Assembly (NCBI GenBank): GCA_022885665.1
Contig: JAGQDJ010000183.1
Location: 1 to 64,000, forward strand
DNA length: 64,000 nt
Direction: 5' to 3'
From: Triops longicaudatus
Lineage: Eukaryota; Arthropoda; Branchiopoda; Notostraca; Triopsidae
Shown here: piece by piece, positions 8,401-21,800 of the stretch
Layout of the letters: each line of letters starts with the position of its first letter
Numbering within the stretch: the stretch's first letter is position 1
The notes under the pieces: model-generated
Database searches by the model: none
What the model was told of the DNA's origin: nothing
The model's input: the letters and a program-made list of their open reading frames with translations, nothing else
Translations under genes and position numbers: made by a program

Positions 8401-11400
8401 CATCATTTGTTTGCGAGAATTGGACAGAAATTCTAGCCTTTAGAGCTCCATCTGTGGGAAAAAATCACTGTTGCCTCGCTTCCTCTGGAAGTAATGAACT
8501 TAATGTCTTTTTTCGAGGCTTCTAAACGGGCTTTTTTGCACATCCTTTCCCTCTCTATCCCGTCATTGTCTTTAAAGACCGTTTCATTACGGCCAATGGG
8601 ATGAACACAAACTGTTTTAGAGAACTTCAAATTTGCCAAGGTATTTAAAGGATTTTTTTTGCACTATTTTTATCCAATAAATCATGAAAGGCGTGTTTGG
8701 TTACTTTTTCGGAAGTAAAGTTGCGATGTGTTACACTTACAATCTTTCAGGGAATTACTTCCGAAAAATGTTTCAAGTAATTTCACATGAGATTTTCGGC
8801 TTCCAGCTTTCAACAATGACTGCGTCAAAACCGCTTTATCCTGTCTACAGATCTTAACATCAAGAATTTACAAGGCATCGAGATAAGCTCACTTTTCCTT
8901 CTGTGTCGAAAGTAGCAAAATTTTGCGTAATTGCTAAAAAACTTTTTGTTATATAAGAATCTGTTCATTATCAAGCTAAGATTTACTGTTGAGGGGTTTT
9001 TGAAATATCAAATAGATTTTGTAAAATTCGTATTGAGATTTTCCTGTGTAAATGTCACATTAGGAATAGGTGTAGACAGTTAGCCGTAACGGTGCAACAA
9101 TTATCAAAAGTTTTGTGACAGTAAAGTTTTTAGGACGCTTATAAATTGTTTAAAAAAGAATTTCAACCGACAACCGTTAGATCAATTTGCAAAATTAAGC
9201 TTAATTACTACTATTTATTGAAGTAAAATTGGACAAAATATTAATAAAACACATAGAAAACTGACACTTTTGAATCTGATATTTTTAATTGATTTTAAAG
9301 GTTAATGTTGTTACAGTAGGATTATCCGCTTTGCAGCAATGCTTTACGATTTTCGCTACATTTCTGAAATTTGTTTGCAAAATTGAGACCGTTGTGTCAT
9401 CTGTGTAGGGAACAGCACACTAAGTCTAGCTCCTTGTGGTGGTTGATGTTGCGTTACAATTCCACCGAGTCACTTTAAAGGACAGTAACTTTGCATCAAA
9501 TTCTTTTTAGCTCTCAAACTGTCTATATAATATAATCTGAATGTGTTATATTTCGAATATCTTCTTGTACATACCTGACACTCATGCACCACACATAACT
9601 TCTGAAACTTTTAGTATCCATAACATTTTAAATCAAAATCCAATAGAGGCGTATACACGTTGAAATTTCTTTAAAAAAATAAATATAATTACTAGCCAAT
9701 TTTTATAGAAATACTGACAAGTACACAGTAGACACAAATACTTGATACGTGAAATTAAGCAGAAATGAATGGATTTATGGGAAAAGGGTTGAAGAATACT
9801 CAAGAAAAAATTTAATTTCTTTAACAAGGCAATAATCATATTACAGCGCTACTGGCATTCTAGTAATCCATTTGCAGTCATAAAAAAATTCTTCCACGCC
9901 ATAAGCTTCTGATAATGGGAAATATTCCGGAAGGAGGTACTTCGTATAACGGAAGTTTGACTGAAAAAAGTGACAAAAGGCGCATTGCTCCACATTACTG
10001 CCGGTGGTCTAAAAATAGCTCCTTTTTCAGGAAATTTTTAGTTTTGAAAAAAGAAGTCTAAAAGTCTTGAAATATTGGAAAATCTAATAAACGATCAGTA
10101 AAAGTGACTTCCATGTCGTCGGATACGTAGCAATCTAATATCTGTCTTTCACGGTCTGGGGAAAAAAGGGAAAAAAGTGTGTGATCGCCGATAAACAGGT
10201 TAAATTTTGTAGAAAGTTCCTCACTGCAGTGATATCGGTATTTTTGGCCTTTGGCCTCCTTTTTAGCAATTTCTATCCTTTTTGTCTGGTAAGATCCTTC
10301 TTCTTAAGAAATACCATAAAAAATTAAAAAAGTAGTGGGAAGGAATGGTCGCAGAAATGTCGAAGAAATTGGACGCAAACAAGCAAAAATCGTCGACTTT
10401 TAATTTCCAAAGTGTAAATATTGCTCAGTGTTACCCATCTCCGGAACAAGTATCGACCATTGCTCGATCGGTCCAATACCCCCCACATTTCTGCAGCAAT
10501 GTGAGTGCCAACCGTTGCCTGACTTGACGTTGGCGCAAACCCCACTTTCGCGTCATTATATATCAAACATCGCAGAAAGGAAAAACCGCACTCAACACAC
10601 CAGATTTCTTTTATTTCTTCCGACATTTCTGCCAAGCAACTCTACTAGAAAAGAGCGAGAAGAAACTCGTGGCAGTTGAAGATAATGTTGGAATAGGGAG
10701 TAACATCATACATCAAAATGTTAAGTCTTCCTTTTCCTCGAGCTCTTCCATTGAAGAAATGAACTCACGTTAAGCGACACAGAACCAAACTCTCCCCTTA
10801 CTACCAAGGGTAGTCGGCAGTAATGATCTTTCGAGCAGCAAAAGTCCTTTATTAATCGTTCTATCCACTCTTCGTCAAATCCATTTTCGACTTCCTTCCC
10901 CAAACTCTCCACCCTTGCATTTCTGAAACTCTCTCCAAAGAAATACCATCACATTTCTTTGATATTTCTTTCAAACGAGAACTTAGCTATATAATAGTGC
11001 ATTGCTCTTAATTGCCCTTACTACACGCACGGACACGCCAGAAGGCATTAATCGTTCTTCAATTCCGCTTTCAAATGCCACAGAACCGTTATTTCGTCGC
11101 ATTCCATGGACTCACTTTACGTTATAATGCGTTCTGAACTAGGCTTTAACAGACTTTAAGAAGAAGTTTCGAAAAAGGTCAGGGTTTTAGTGTCACAAAG
11201 GCCTGGGCAGAAAAGAAATGTATTTTAGTCGACCCGCCCATTTTCGGAAAAAATTTCTGCAGCAATGTACCGGGAGCAGCCAAGATTTGTGTAAGACGGG
11301 GCATAAAAAGTGCGATTCCAGTCACGCAATGGATATCCGACCCCTTCTGCACGTTGTATCATAATTTACAACTATGCAACGCTACCCAGTACCAGCTGCA

Positions 11401-13550
11401 CAAATACTGGCAGGTCCCTAGAGTTTCAAGGTTAGACCTTAAAATTAAAAACGGAGAGAAAATTTTCGGCCATGGAAGATCAAGAGAGATAGAAAACGGA
11501 GAGAACATTTCTGTTTCTTTAGGCAAAAATGCTGCAGAAATGTTCCGGATTCCTTGGAGGATTATTTTCTCAATTAAAAGGGCTCCTAGGTCTTAAATCA
11601 AACTAGGGAGGGATACTAAACAAACTTGGCCCTGCCTTGTCGGCAGTAATTGTTCTTAGTTCTCGAGGAGGTGGGAGGGACTTAAAGGGGCTTAAGGGGT
11701 GAAAAAATCGGAAAGCTGGAGGAATTTACAAACTTGGTGGTCTTTCTACATTGCGGTAAAAACTTTAAAAAATCAGAAATAAAAGCTTAGAAATAAAATT
11801 ACTGGCAATGTTGGGGCAGAAATACTGCCTCGGTAGCGAGATCGGGGGTTGGGTGGGGCAGATGGTTGTCTCATTGTCAGTATCCATTCTGGTGAAGACG
11901 ATAGAGTGGAGACGAGTGCCGGAGTTGTTTGCCCGTAACGAGGACAAGCCGGCGAAAGATTTTATTTCTGCCCAACAAGAAGCTTGGCCCGTCTGTTAAC
12001 CGTAATTTCGGTACATTTGCATTCCAGCCCACGCGTTACCATTTTGCCGCAGGGGCCAAACGGTTTACGATCTGGTGGTTGTAAAATTGTCTTTCGCAGC
12101 AATGTTTTGAAATTCTTTTCGTCGATTTTTTTAAATTTTTGAATTGGGGGAAATACTAGAAATAATGCCAGAAAATAATTACTAGCAATATTTATTTTTT
12201 AAATCAACGTATTTTAAAACATGGAAAATTATTATTTAATTTGCTATACGGGGAATTTTTGTATTTCATTAGGCGAAAATACTAGAAATATTTTTATCAG
12301 CAATAATTTCTTTGCGGTAGAAACTATTATTGTGGGAATTATGTATTATTTCTGAAAGCAGAAATTTAGATTGACGTTAAAGGAACCAAAGGTTAATTTT
12401 TCGTGAGGGATAAGCTGAGGTAACGACACAAGCTTAATGATTCTGTTAACTGGGTCCATTACCTTGATGAACGGACTAATCTCGTTTTCGTTGGCGTTTT
12501 CTATGGGGAGTATTGTACGTGTTGTGCTGATACTAGCTAAGCAAAGAAACATTAGAACGGTAGGAATAAAGTACAGGGTTGCTGCGATGGCTTGATAGTT
12601 GTTGTAGCCTTAAAATGCTTTTGTATGCGTCAGTAACGATGCGAAAGAGCGATAAAACATGCTTTCCATTTCCTGGGCTAAGAACACGACGGATCCAATC
12701 ATCGGGAACCTGAATGAACCAGAAACAGTGCGGTATAGTTCCTCGATAAATGGGGGACGATTGTTGCAAGTACGTGTGTATTTCTATTACTAGAAATACT
12801 CAAAATACTCGGATTGCAGTTCTGTCTTTCTTGAAATAATGTACAACGCCTGAAAGTCCGATTTTTTTAGAAAAAGTGTGAAAATCTAGTCTTATTTTGA
12901 AAATTTGTGAAGCAGTTTTTTTAACGATTCTCTGCGGTTTGCAAAATACATAACATTCCTTTACATTACTGTCAGTAAATTTTCCTAAAATATGTAACAA
13001 ACTTCCGTAAATTGCTGTACCTGTTTCCTGTGCTTTTAGCCTTGATCCTCTATACTGCCTAATTCAATTTAACGTCAACTTCACACCAATTTAACGAAAA
13101 ATATGAAAACTCCAACATTTTTCTATTATTATTTCTATTATTATTATTATTAAAAACAAGAAAAAAATCGGATTACAAGATACAATCTCTTAAAAACTCA
13201 CAAGTTTATTTTATTGATTAAAGTTCACACGTTTCCAATAAAAAAAATCAAAACCTAAATTTCAAGAATTCTTTTTCATTCTGAAGCTGCTCCCAAAACC
13301 CGTAAGCCATAGCAAAGAAAAAGTGTCGGACTTTGGAGGGTAATTTAAAACATTTGACTAGAAATAAGCGTACCTTAAATTTTGCTTCATTCTCGTACCA
13401 TGATCGTTTCAGGTATCAATGCATGGGTGTTATGAACTCCAAACTAGTTTCAGAACTACACAATGTTTAATTGTCCCAACTTTTAAACGAAAAGTTAACC
13501 ATGTCTGACAAGTTTGAATTATATATTTTTTGTAACGATACTTCGATAGC
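5425..13550. other. Intergenic, no coding exon recognised; short-motif-rich at 9.3-12.4 kb
   Basis: The open frames here lack coding character and family resemblance. The transcription start of the 12-exon gene is probably within the first kilobase, but I see no defined core promoter. From 9.3 to 12.4 kb the words GCAGAAAT, GCAGTAAT and GCAGCAAT and their complements recur every few hundred bases (for example 9333, 10351, 10493, 10817, 11259, 11534, 11643, 11816, 12096). Confidence 0.45.
11815..11829. repeat. Short inverted motif GGCAGAAATACTGCC (copy 1)
   Basis: GGCAG and CTGCC are inverted 5-bp arms around AAATA. An 18-base stretch including this motif (GGGCAGAAATACTGCCTC) recurs exactly at about 61316. 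Confidence 0.5.
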
Positions 13551-13558
13551 TGTAAATG

Positions 13559-13570
13559 TCACCAGGGGGC
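13559..13570 (+). promoter_or_regulatory. CTCF-like core motif (one mismatch)
   Basis: TCACCAGGGGGC differs from the CTCF core CCA[C/G]CAGGGGGC only at the first base. It lies in the same orientation as the two exact matches at 33663 and 47379. CTCF recognises this core across many bilaterians; occupancy here is inference. Confidence 0.3.
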
Positions 13571-16475
13571 TGGAGGGTGCAAAGAAGGTGTTGAAACATT
13601 TTTACTTTTTGGGTTCTGTTTATTTACTTTTCCTTGATTTTTCCTTTTTCATTTTTAAATTTTGTTTTTCAATGTATGGTGGTTGGTTTGCGGGAAGTTA
13701 TGACAATTTCACAACTGTTGATCATCTGAAATTTTCTCTCTGCTGTGCACATTGCTTTGACAGCCGTGAATGGAATACTGGCAAGAGAGGGAGAACTTCT
13801 TGGCGCCGGAGGAGGCGGGGCTTCCAGGCTGTAAGACCAGTGAACCAGAAAGCTCGGATTGTTTTTTTTTTTAGGACTTGGGTGGTTAGCGGTAGAAATT
13901 ACAGGAATAAATCTTCGCTTTCAGAAAATTAGACACACAATTACTCATGTGAATTCCGTGTGCTTCGCTGTACAACATTAAGCAAGCCATAAGTGAAAAT
14001 GAAACTTTGCATGTTCCGGCTACAAATGGAGTGAGAGATTTCTATCACACACGCATGGACGTTGAGAAAAGCAAAGTTTCTGCCTGGGCGAAAACCAGAC
14101 ATTTGAAGCACATACTCTGGGCATTGTCCATAATTGCGACTAAGTGTTAATTAAAATTATGAATGTGAATTATTAAGTATTTACTTAAAACGAGAAAATG
14201 AAGCTGGAAGATTACTTAAAAAGTTATGTACTAGAAAGCTAAAAGGACGGAAATCGCAAATAAATAATTCCGTACTCGACATTTGGATATGTTCAGCTCA
14301 TTTTCAGGCTGCACATATTTTCAAATATTTAAAGAACGATGTCTTCTTTGTGCACAAATCCTGGTTTCTAATTACCTGGCGTTGTTAAGCGAACATTCAA
14401 ATTAATGAGCTTGAATTGCTTTCGGAGTTTTCAAATATTTATTCACAACGACTACAAATTTCTGTCTTTTTGTGATTTGGTAATAATGCTGCACTAAATT
14501 ACTTTAAAGCGTATAAATTATAAAATTAGTTTAAAGTGTATAATTTCTTCAGAAATGTGGAGAAACTTGGGAATTTCTGCAATTAGACTAAAAAGGTTTT
14601 CGAGAAGCAATTTTAAAGGCTGAAAAGGTTTTCGAGTGAATCATTTCACGGCTTTTTCAGAGGAGAGAAAATTCCTTCCACGCCCGAATGCCTCTGTTAC
14701 TAGTCTAATCTCTGTATTCTCCCCTTTGCACCCCCTTCTACCAGGCTTTCAAACATACATTCTTGCGTCTTAAAGCCTTCGCTGGTAATGAATATTTGAC
14801 TGCAGGCAGGAAAAACCCTTCAGAAACACTAAAACTTTCATACAAGAAACACAATGTAACATTCCTAAAATAAAAGCGAAAATCGTCTTCATTCTCTTCA
14901 TATTCTTGCAAATTTTCCGCTGGTACATTTCACCAGGGACTAGTTTAGCTACGAGCTGAGCAATGAAATTGCTCTTGTATCAATTCCAAACTGGAGTTTT
15001 TTTTTTTAGATTTCTGCCTCCCTTTTCCGAACTAGCCAAATGCTGGCGTACAATAGCCTAATACAATGCAATAGTTTTAAGTCTAAGTGGCAGCTAAAAA
15101 AGCGTAAGATGTTACCATCGACCCGGGTATCAACTTCAAGCATTTTTTTAAGAAAAAGAAATTTTAGTGTATTTGCAAAAGAACCCATAGGCTTCGATTA
15201 CTGCCCTGAAACCTTACAAGCTTGCGTTTACAGGTTCCATAAACCCATCAACAGTATGCGTCGTCATAACAACACCCATTTTAAAGGCCATTGCATCCCT
15301 CGCCGTAGAATAATTTCTGCGTTGACGTACAAATCGCCTGAAGGCGTTTGGGAGACGATACGTTTTTCAACCATTTTACAGGTCTTCAACTCTTTCTCGT
15401 TAAATTTTTTCTCTATGGCCTGTTTTCATTTTTCTTACTATCTCTTTTTTTGGCCTTTCTTGGCTCCTCGCTCTCAAAATAACTCTATAAGAGAATGTAG
15501 AGTTTACGGAAGACACGCTAGCCCGAAAATTGTTTGCTTAGCGTCGTTTTTTTAGGTCTACGGTACTGGAATGCAGAAGGAATGCCGTTTGTATAAAACG
15601 CAAGGCTTTTTTTCTTTTCGGGTCCGTGAACTCCTAAAGAGGAAAGGATCTCAGCACGCCAGTTTGGCTCGTCTCCAGATCAGACACTGTGCAACTGAAC
15701 TCCTTGTTGCCATGGCTAAAGCTCGAATTTCTTGGTTAAATGGAACACTTTGAGTCGCAGTACTAGCGGAAAAGACGTATTGCTATGAATATTACTGTGT
15801 ACGACCGAGCAGTAAACAAACCCGAAAGCAAGGCGTTAAATTCGGGTTCCAAACCCTGTCAAAATGCGTCTCCTCCCTGCCAACCCCCTTTCCCCCCCTC
15901 TTTACTACCCCAGAGATACAACCCTGCGTTGGAAGACAGATATGCCCTCGGGGGATGGTTTTAGTGATGGAGGACAGTAATAAATTTTCCGGGTAGTGAA
16001 AACGCAAAAGAACGCAGGGGAGAGAAACGAATAAGTGTTTGGATCCGTTTTGGTCAACGGCTAACGCGAGTTGACATATTTCCAAACCATAACCTCGCTT
16101 AAGTGTCGTAGCTTCGAGTACTGGCACAAGTTGTCTTTTCTTGCGTACTTCTAAATCGGTTTTCCTGTAAGTACACCCCCTTCAGAGTCGATATTAACGA
16201 CTTTTCTTTATCGGTTAAGTACTTTTCTGTCTACTTTTTGCAAGTGCAGAAAACACTTTATAAGTTTATCTGCAAACCCTTAGGCAAAAAAGCATTTTTT
16301 TAAATTTAGTAATAAAATTTGTCGCCTAAAAATGGACCAATTTTATGGTCTTCGAGTTTCCACCACCAAAAGGTAACTATGACTGTTAGAAACTCAATTT
16401 TGCAAAAAAATAAATAGATAGATTAAGGTTTTACGAACCGGAATCAAAATGGAGTAACAGCGTTTAGCCTTCAAG

Positions 16476-16534
16476 TAAATTCGGCGTTTAAAATTGCCAA
16501 GCAAACTTCGACCCTTCTCCCGTGTTATAGCTTA
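16476..16534 (+). repeat. 59-bp direct repeat, copy A
   Basis: It aligns without gaps to 16707-16765, beginning TAAATTC and ending with the near-identical TTCGACCCTTYTCCCGTG followed by TTATAGCTTA. The last 28 bases differ at one position, while the first half is more diverged. Confidence 0.6.
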
Positions 16535-16706
16535 TGAATTTTTCGAGAAGTTGCGGTCAGGAAAGCCGCGTCTCTAATTTGCACAATTAAAAAGTTACAA
16601 AGACATTTTTAACCTCTTTTTTATTACTATGATTTAAAAACTAATTATTGTGCCATATCAAGCGAAACAATATTATATACTATATCAACAGTAAAATACT
16701 TACAGA

Positions 16707-16765
16707 TAAATTCAATGTTCAAGATTACCCGTTGAATTTCGACCCTTTTCCCGTGTTATAGCTTA
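16707..16765 (+). repeat. 59-bp direct repeat, copy B
   Basis: This is the second copy of the unit at 16476, offset by 231 bp in the same orientation. The conserved half may be the functional or more recent part. No coding potential is seen. Confidence 0.6.
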
Positions 16766-18760
16766 CACGTTTTTGAAGGCAATGCCAGAACATTACGCGA
16801 ATCCGTCAATTCTGAAAGCAAAAATAAAATACTCTTACAAATTACTTTTCGAACTTCTCCACTACATTAATTTGCAGAGTATATCCTTAAATTTCATATT
16901 ATTTATTTAAATATTACTAAAATCGGCAAGAAATATAAAAAACACGCTTTTTTGTTTAAAATTATGGCATACGTGTACTTCAAATTTATTTTACAGTCGT
17001 TTATCATTGCCGATGGGAACATTTTCCTATTTTCTACCGGGATAGTAGAAAAGCACTTGTAGTAGTGAACGAGGGGAGTTTTCGTTACTATTGGCAAAAT
17101 CCGACAATTTCTTGTGGAGACGAGGTTGGAAAGGAGAGCGAGCCAAGTTCATGAATTCCATTTCCATAATTATGGGCGGCTCAACAAGGCCGTTTGGATG
17201 CAAAAGACTTGCTCTCTTTTTTTTTGTCCAAAGGAAGGAAGAATACAGGCAACAGCCAAAGTAGGGCACCGACAGAGTTTAAAAGCTGCCGATACTTTAT
17301 CCCAGCACTAAAACTTGTGTACGGAAACAATTTCAACTTCAAATGGGAAAATTCCTGACGAAAGCGAAAAAAAAAAAAAATCAGAGAAACCTGAGTAAAC
17401 GCTACGAAGATTGTTGGACGAGTCCTAAAAATCGTTTCTTTTGCCCGTCACGGGATAGAAATACGTGACGGATCGATGACACATCTTTCGGCGCTTGTAT
17501 GTTGTGTGTATATATCGCGGTGTTGGCTCCACACACACGTCACACGTCATACAAGACACTCGCAAACCAACTCGAATGTTGTTTCTGCCACGGGAATTTC
17601 CACCAGTTTATTTCGTCTTTTAAGGGCGAAAAGAGGCAATGCAAAAGAAAAAAAAAGAAAGTGTCAACGCAGAAGCGGGTGACACGTGTGATTCTCCCCA
17701 TTGCTTTGTCGGGTGTCAGTTTTCGCTGGCTTTCATTTAAAAGCAGCTCCTTCTTCTTCAACCCTCGTCTTTTCCGTCTAATTACGCCCTTGTCACGCGT
17801 TGTCGAGCACCAGAAAGCTTTTTGGACCATTTTTGGCAAACTTCGAACAGACCAACTCAAATGTGCATATATTGTGTAAATATCCACACTTTTCGCGCTC
17901 TTGCTATTTTGGAACGTGTCATCACCCTTTATTAAGATATTTATTTGGTTTGTAATAACCTAATGGCTCAAAATATATTATAATAGACAATTCCTTTCAG
18001 ACGCATTTTCTAAGACATTAAGACAAGAAATTAAAGATTGTTAAGCCCAGAAAAGTACTCAGTGAAAACGTAAAATATAAGAACGATGAAAAAACGCTGA
18101 TTACACGTGTCCGTTGTTTCGCTCTAGCCTGTTATAACATTTTAAACAAACGTCTCTTAACGTTAAAACACGTTAAAGAAACATCTTCGACTTAGTTAAT
18201 AATAATAATAACGAAAAATAATACGTAATAATATATAAATAACAAATAAATAAATAAATAATAGTATAATAAGGATAGTAATAATAGATAATCGACTAAA
18301 ACTACTGTCAGGCATAAAACAGCCACCTGAATGGTACTAAAGCTCATTCACACTATCCAGTAATTTCGCTTGTATTTCTTCTTCATCACAAACAACTTAT
18401 CGGTTTTTACAGCTCCCATAAAGTCTCTCCTAAAATATCATCAGCGCAGAAAAGGGGATAGCTCCCGGGCAATTCAGAAATTTTGAATTCAGCTTCCTAT
18501 CTCATTCTTGCACTGGACCGGGAAGTGCCATCCGTGAGGGTAATAAAGGGGTGAAACAGGTAACATAATCCCAGGAAGTCTCCTCTTTATCGATTCGGAC
18601 CTTATGGCTTGTTTTCACTGGCTGGAGTGGAATTCCCTTCAAGAAAGCAAAACTGTTTCTCGTTTTCTTGTTTCGTTTCCAGTCCAAGCTAACATTCTAC
18701 GGAAACTCAGGAAAAACTGCAGCAAGTTGTAGAAAGCTGCTGGCACAATGCAGACCCTTA

Positions 18761-18774
18761 TCTTTCTTTCTTTC

Positions 18775-18805
<31 letters not shown>

Positions 18806-18806
18806 A
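18761..18806. repeat. T-rich tract followed by A-run
   Basis: (TTTC)n passes into 24 consecutive T and then 8 A. It could be the tail of a minus-strand retroposed element or a simple-sequence expansion. No element body is recognised. Confidence 0.6.
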
Positions 18807-21800
18807 GGGATAAAAGGTCCCTGAGGGGAGGCAGTTTTCTATCAGAAAGTTGCCGCTACTGTTGCTGAAGTTGTTAGCTGATACATAATAAGCAGGGAGG
18901 GGAGCGATCGTGCGAAACAGTTGAGAGCGGGGTGTCGAAGCGGATTTGGTACTTTACAAAAGCGGTGAACAAAAAAATTGAATTACCCACGGCTCAATTG
19001 GTATGTGAACTTAATGCCGATTTCTACAGTTCGAGGGTGGTCGCAGAGGGTAAAACCGGCAAACAAGCGCCCTGGGTGACAGTCAAGTGGATTCCGTGCT
19101 TCAATTTATTATGCACACTCATTAAGGGCTTGGGAGGGCTCTATTGTTGAGGCCTGGGCTTCACATGTGGTTCAAAGTTTTCAGGGCAACATAATGAACG
19201 CCTTTTGGCCAGTTGAAGCTTACAGAGGGTGAAGTGTCGTGCTTACGGGCCGTAGTAAAGGTAGTGCCTTGCTTAAGTACAGGCCAGTTTATTTTGCCTG
19301 GGGAAGCTCGCATAAGATTTGAGGGAATTTTAGCACAAAAGAGGATTCCTTTTTGTGCGAGAGTTGGAATGCTCGCAAGCGAGGAGTAATTGAGTACGGT
19401 ACTTTGGACTCAAGTAGCTTATTGCAGTAGTATTGCTCGAGCATCGCAGGAATGGCAGCACAGACCTGGCTACCGTTGGTGGCATAAGGGGACAGGAATT
19501 GCTGAGACAGTTCGCCAGGAGCCCGATAGATTAGTGTCGAAGGGGGGACTCATGATTTATTCGTCACTGAGAATGGAAAAGCCTTGCAACAGTCATAAGC
19601 CGTAAGCAGTACTGACGTAACTCGTACTCTGTCCTGAAAGTACTTGCTTATCCTACCGTTTCCAGACGAACGGCTTGCTGCAGTTGGACGACGAAAGAAC
19701 TCGAGCAGAAATGCTGTCTCTTAGGACGCTATACTCCTTCGCTAAAAGGAAGCGATTCTTGCCAACCCGCTCAGGTAGCCGTTGGCTTTTACCATTTTTA
19801 ATGCTATTTCAGAATTACGTAGATGCAACCGGCCTTACTAACCGCCGCAAAGATAATTCGCATTTGAAGTTCATTCCCTTGATCTCAAAACTCAAGAAAA
19901 AAGAACTAAATTTGAGGTACCTCAATCTAGCCAGTCAAAACGTGAGAATTCGCGGGTTTTTGCATAACAGCCTTCATTGTCTAATACACTACTATACAAA
20001 GAACGGGATTCTGCTTTCTGAGTTTTCTCAAACGCTTAATTCATTGAATTATAAAACAGAAAATGTCGAAGAAGAATGGATTTTTTTAAACATTTTTAGC
20101 CCCTATCTGCATTTTCTTCCGAGGCTGACAACACTATGAAACAGTTTTCCTTGAAAAACACTTTATCACAGCGTATTACAGTTATTTAAACTTATCACTA
20201 CTTTGAAAGCTAAGGGAGGTTACGACCCGGCTAATTATTTTTGTAAAAAATAATTTGCTATTTTTTCCAACCCCAAATTTCCTTAAGATTTTCTGTTGCA
20301 CTTCACACGTGAATGTGATTTTGTCAATTATCCGACCTTTCGACAGAACCAGAAGTCTGCTGCAACAAAAAGCTTTCGCTCAAACCGATAATTAAAAAAT
20401 GCTTTCATTATCGGTTTTTATGATAATAAATTCAGCATTACTCTTTTTAGTGTTTTCCAAAATCAGCCAACCCTCAAATTCAGTGTACACAAAAACAACT
20501 CAAGTGCCCTGATGCCGTCAATAAGCATAAATCTGCAGCCTTGAACACCGTAATGCGTTTAGTGCCATCTCGTGTCCAGGCTTGACTGTTTAACAGCATT
20601 TCATTGTCGTAAGGAAGTGGTAGTGTCATTAAGGAGGATATTTCCATTGTTCCCAGGAAAAGAGGGGGTGAGGGGAGTTGGCGAGTATAGTAAATGAATA
20701 TTCAAGGCAGGTAAAGGCGTTATGGCGAAAAAACAGTAACTGAATGCAGAAATAGGCTTGAGCCTCGTTCCCTATTGTGCCATAACCTTTTTTATGAGCT
20801 TGCAAGCGGGTGAAGCAGGTCAGTGATGAGGATTGTTGGGTTTCTTGCTCCCCTCTATTCTCATTCTGCACCCGACCTTGGGATCCTAAATCACATAGCC
20901 ACGTGGGAGCTAGAAGCCTAAACGAGGAGGAAATTGGGGGCGCGCGGGTCGCTGAGCGCTTCCGCGTGGCTTCGGGACAAGACAACCTTAGTTGAGAATC
21001 CCCCGCGTGGCTAGAAGTTACAAAAAATCCCAGTAGTAATCGCAAGTCCCTGGGCTTGCAATGCATTAAACGAATACGGTGCGCGACCAAAAGAAAATAA
21101 AAGAAAAAATGATAAAAATAAATAAAAAAAAAAAAACAGGGAGGATACAGGTACAGGATGGCTATGAAACCTCTTCTTGAGCTAGGACAAAATAATAACA
21201 ATAAAAAATATATAAAAAGAGAAGCAAGAGGATAACAACTTCGTGGAAAAGTCACCTTCACTACTGGTTGGTTGTTTGCTTATCGACCCGGTTTGACGGC
21301 AGACAAGCACGCTACGCGGCAGCTCGATAACGATACATTTCTTCCCTACAACCACGAGGGTAATTTTCAGGTGTTTAATCTAATTCTCTAATACACCCGT
21401 TAAGATAAACCTCCAAAGCTTTTATATTCGTAATCTAACGTAACTTAACCCGGCTTTTGGGGCGATTTCTTCAACATGAGAAGCTGGGAGACCGTTGCTA
21501 AGCCAGGCAGCAATGAAACTGGCTTAGATTCTTCGTCGGGTCTGATTAGACTTTATGACCCGGGGAATTAGTAGCCGACGCTAATTAGCGTATGTTGCAT
21601 ACCTGGTCCAGTAAATTGGTGGCGCTTTATTAGCACATGGTCCATAGAAGTTTCGCCCAGCGCTTGCGTACGGTAAGAAATAGCCCGAAGGCTGACATAA
21701 GGGTACGTGGTACAGACGGTTTTTGGTCCTGATGTTAAAGCTAAAAGGGCAGCTACGGTCATGAAATTTCGATTAAGTGCAACCCCTCCTGAAGACGAAG

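Noticed and set aside
15040..15555. 171-codon plus-strand open frame
   Set aside because: Random-looking composition and no domain; the reading depends on a chance absence of stops.
19675..20139. 154-codon plus-strand open frame
   Set aside because: No family resemblance and no flanking splice consensus that would make it an exon of a neighbouring gene.
20629..21261. 210-codon minus-strand open frame, the longest ORF in the window
   Set aside because: It is Phe/Leu/Ser-rich and read largely from the complement of A-rich simple sequence, with no recognisable family and no supporting splice context.
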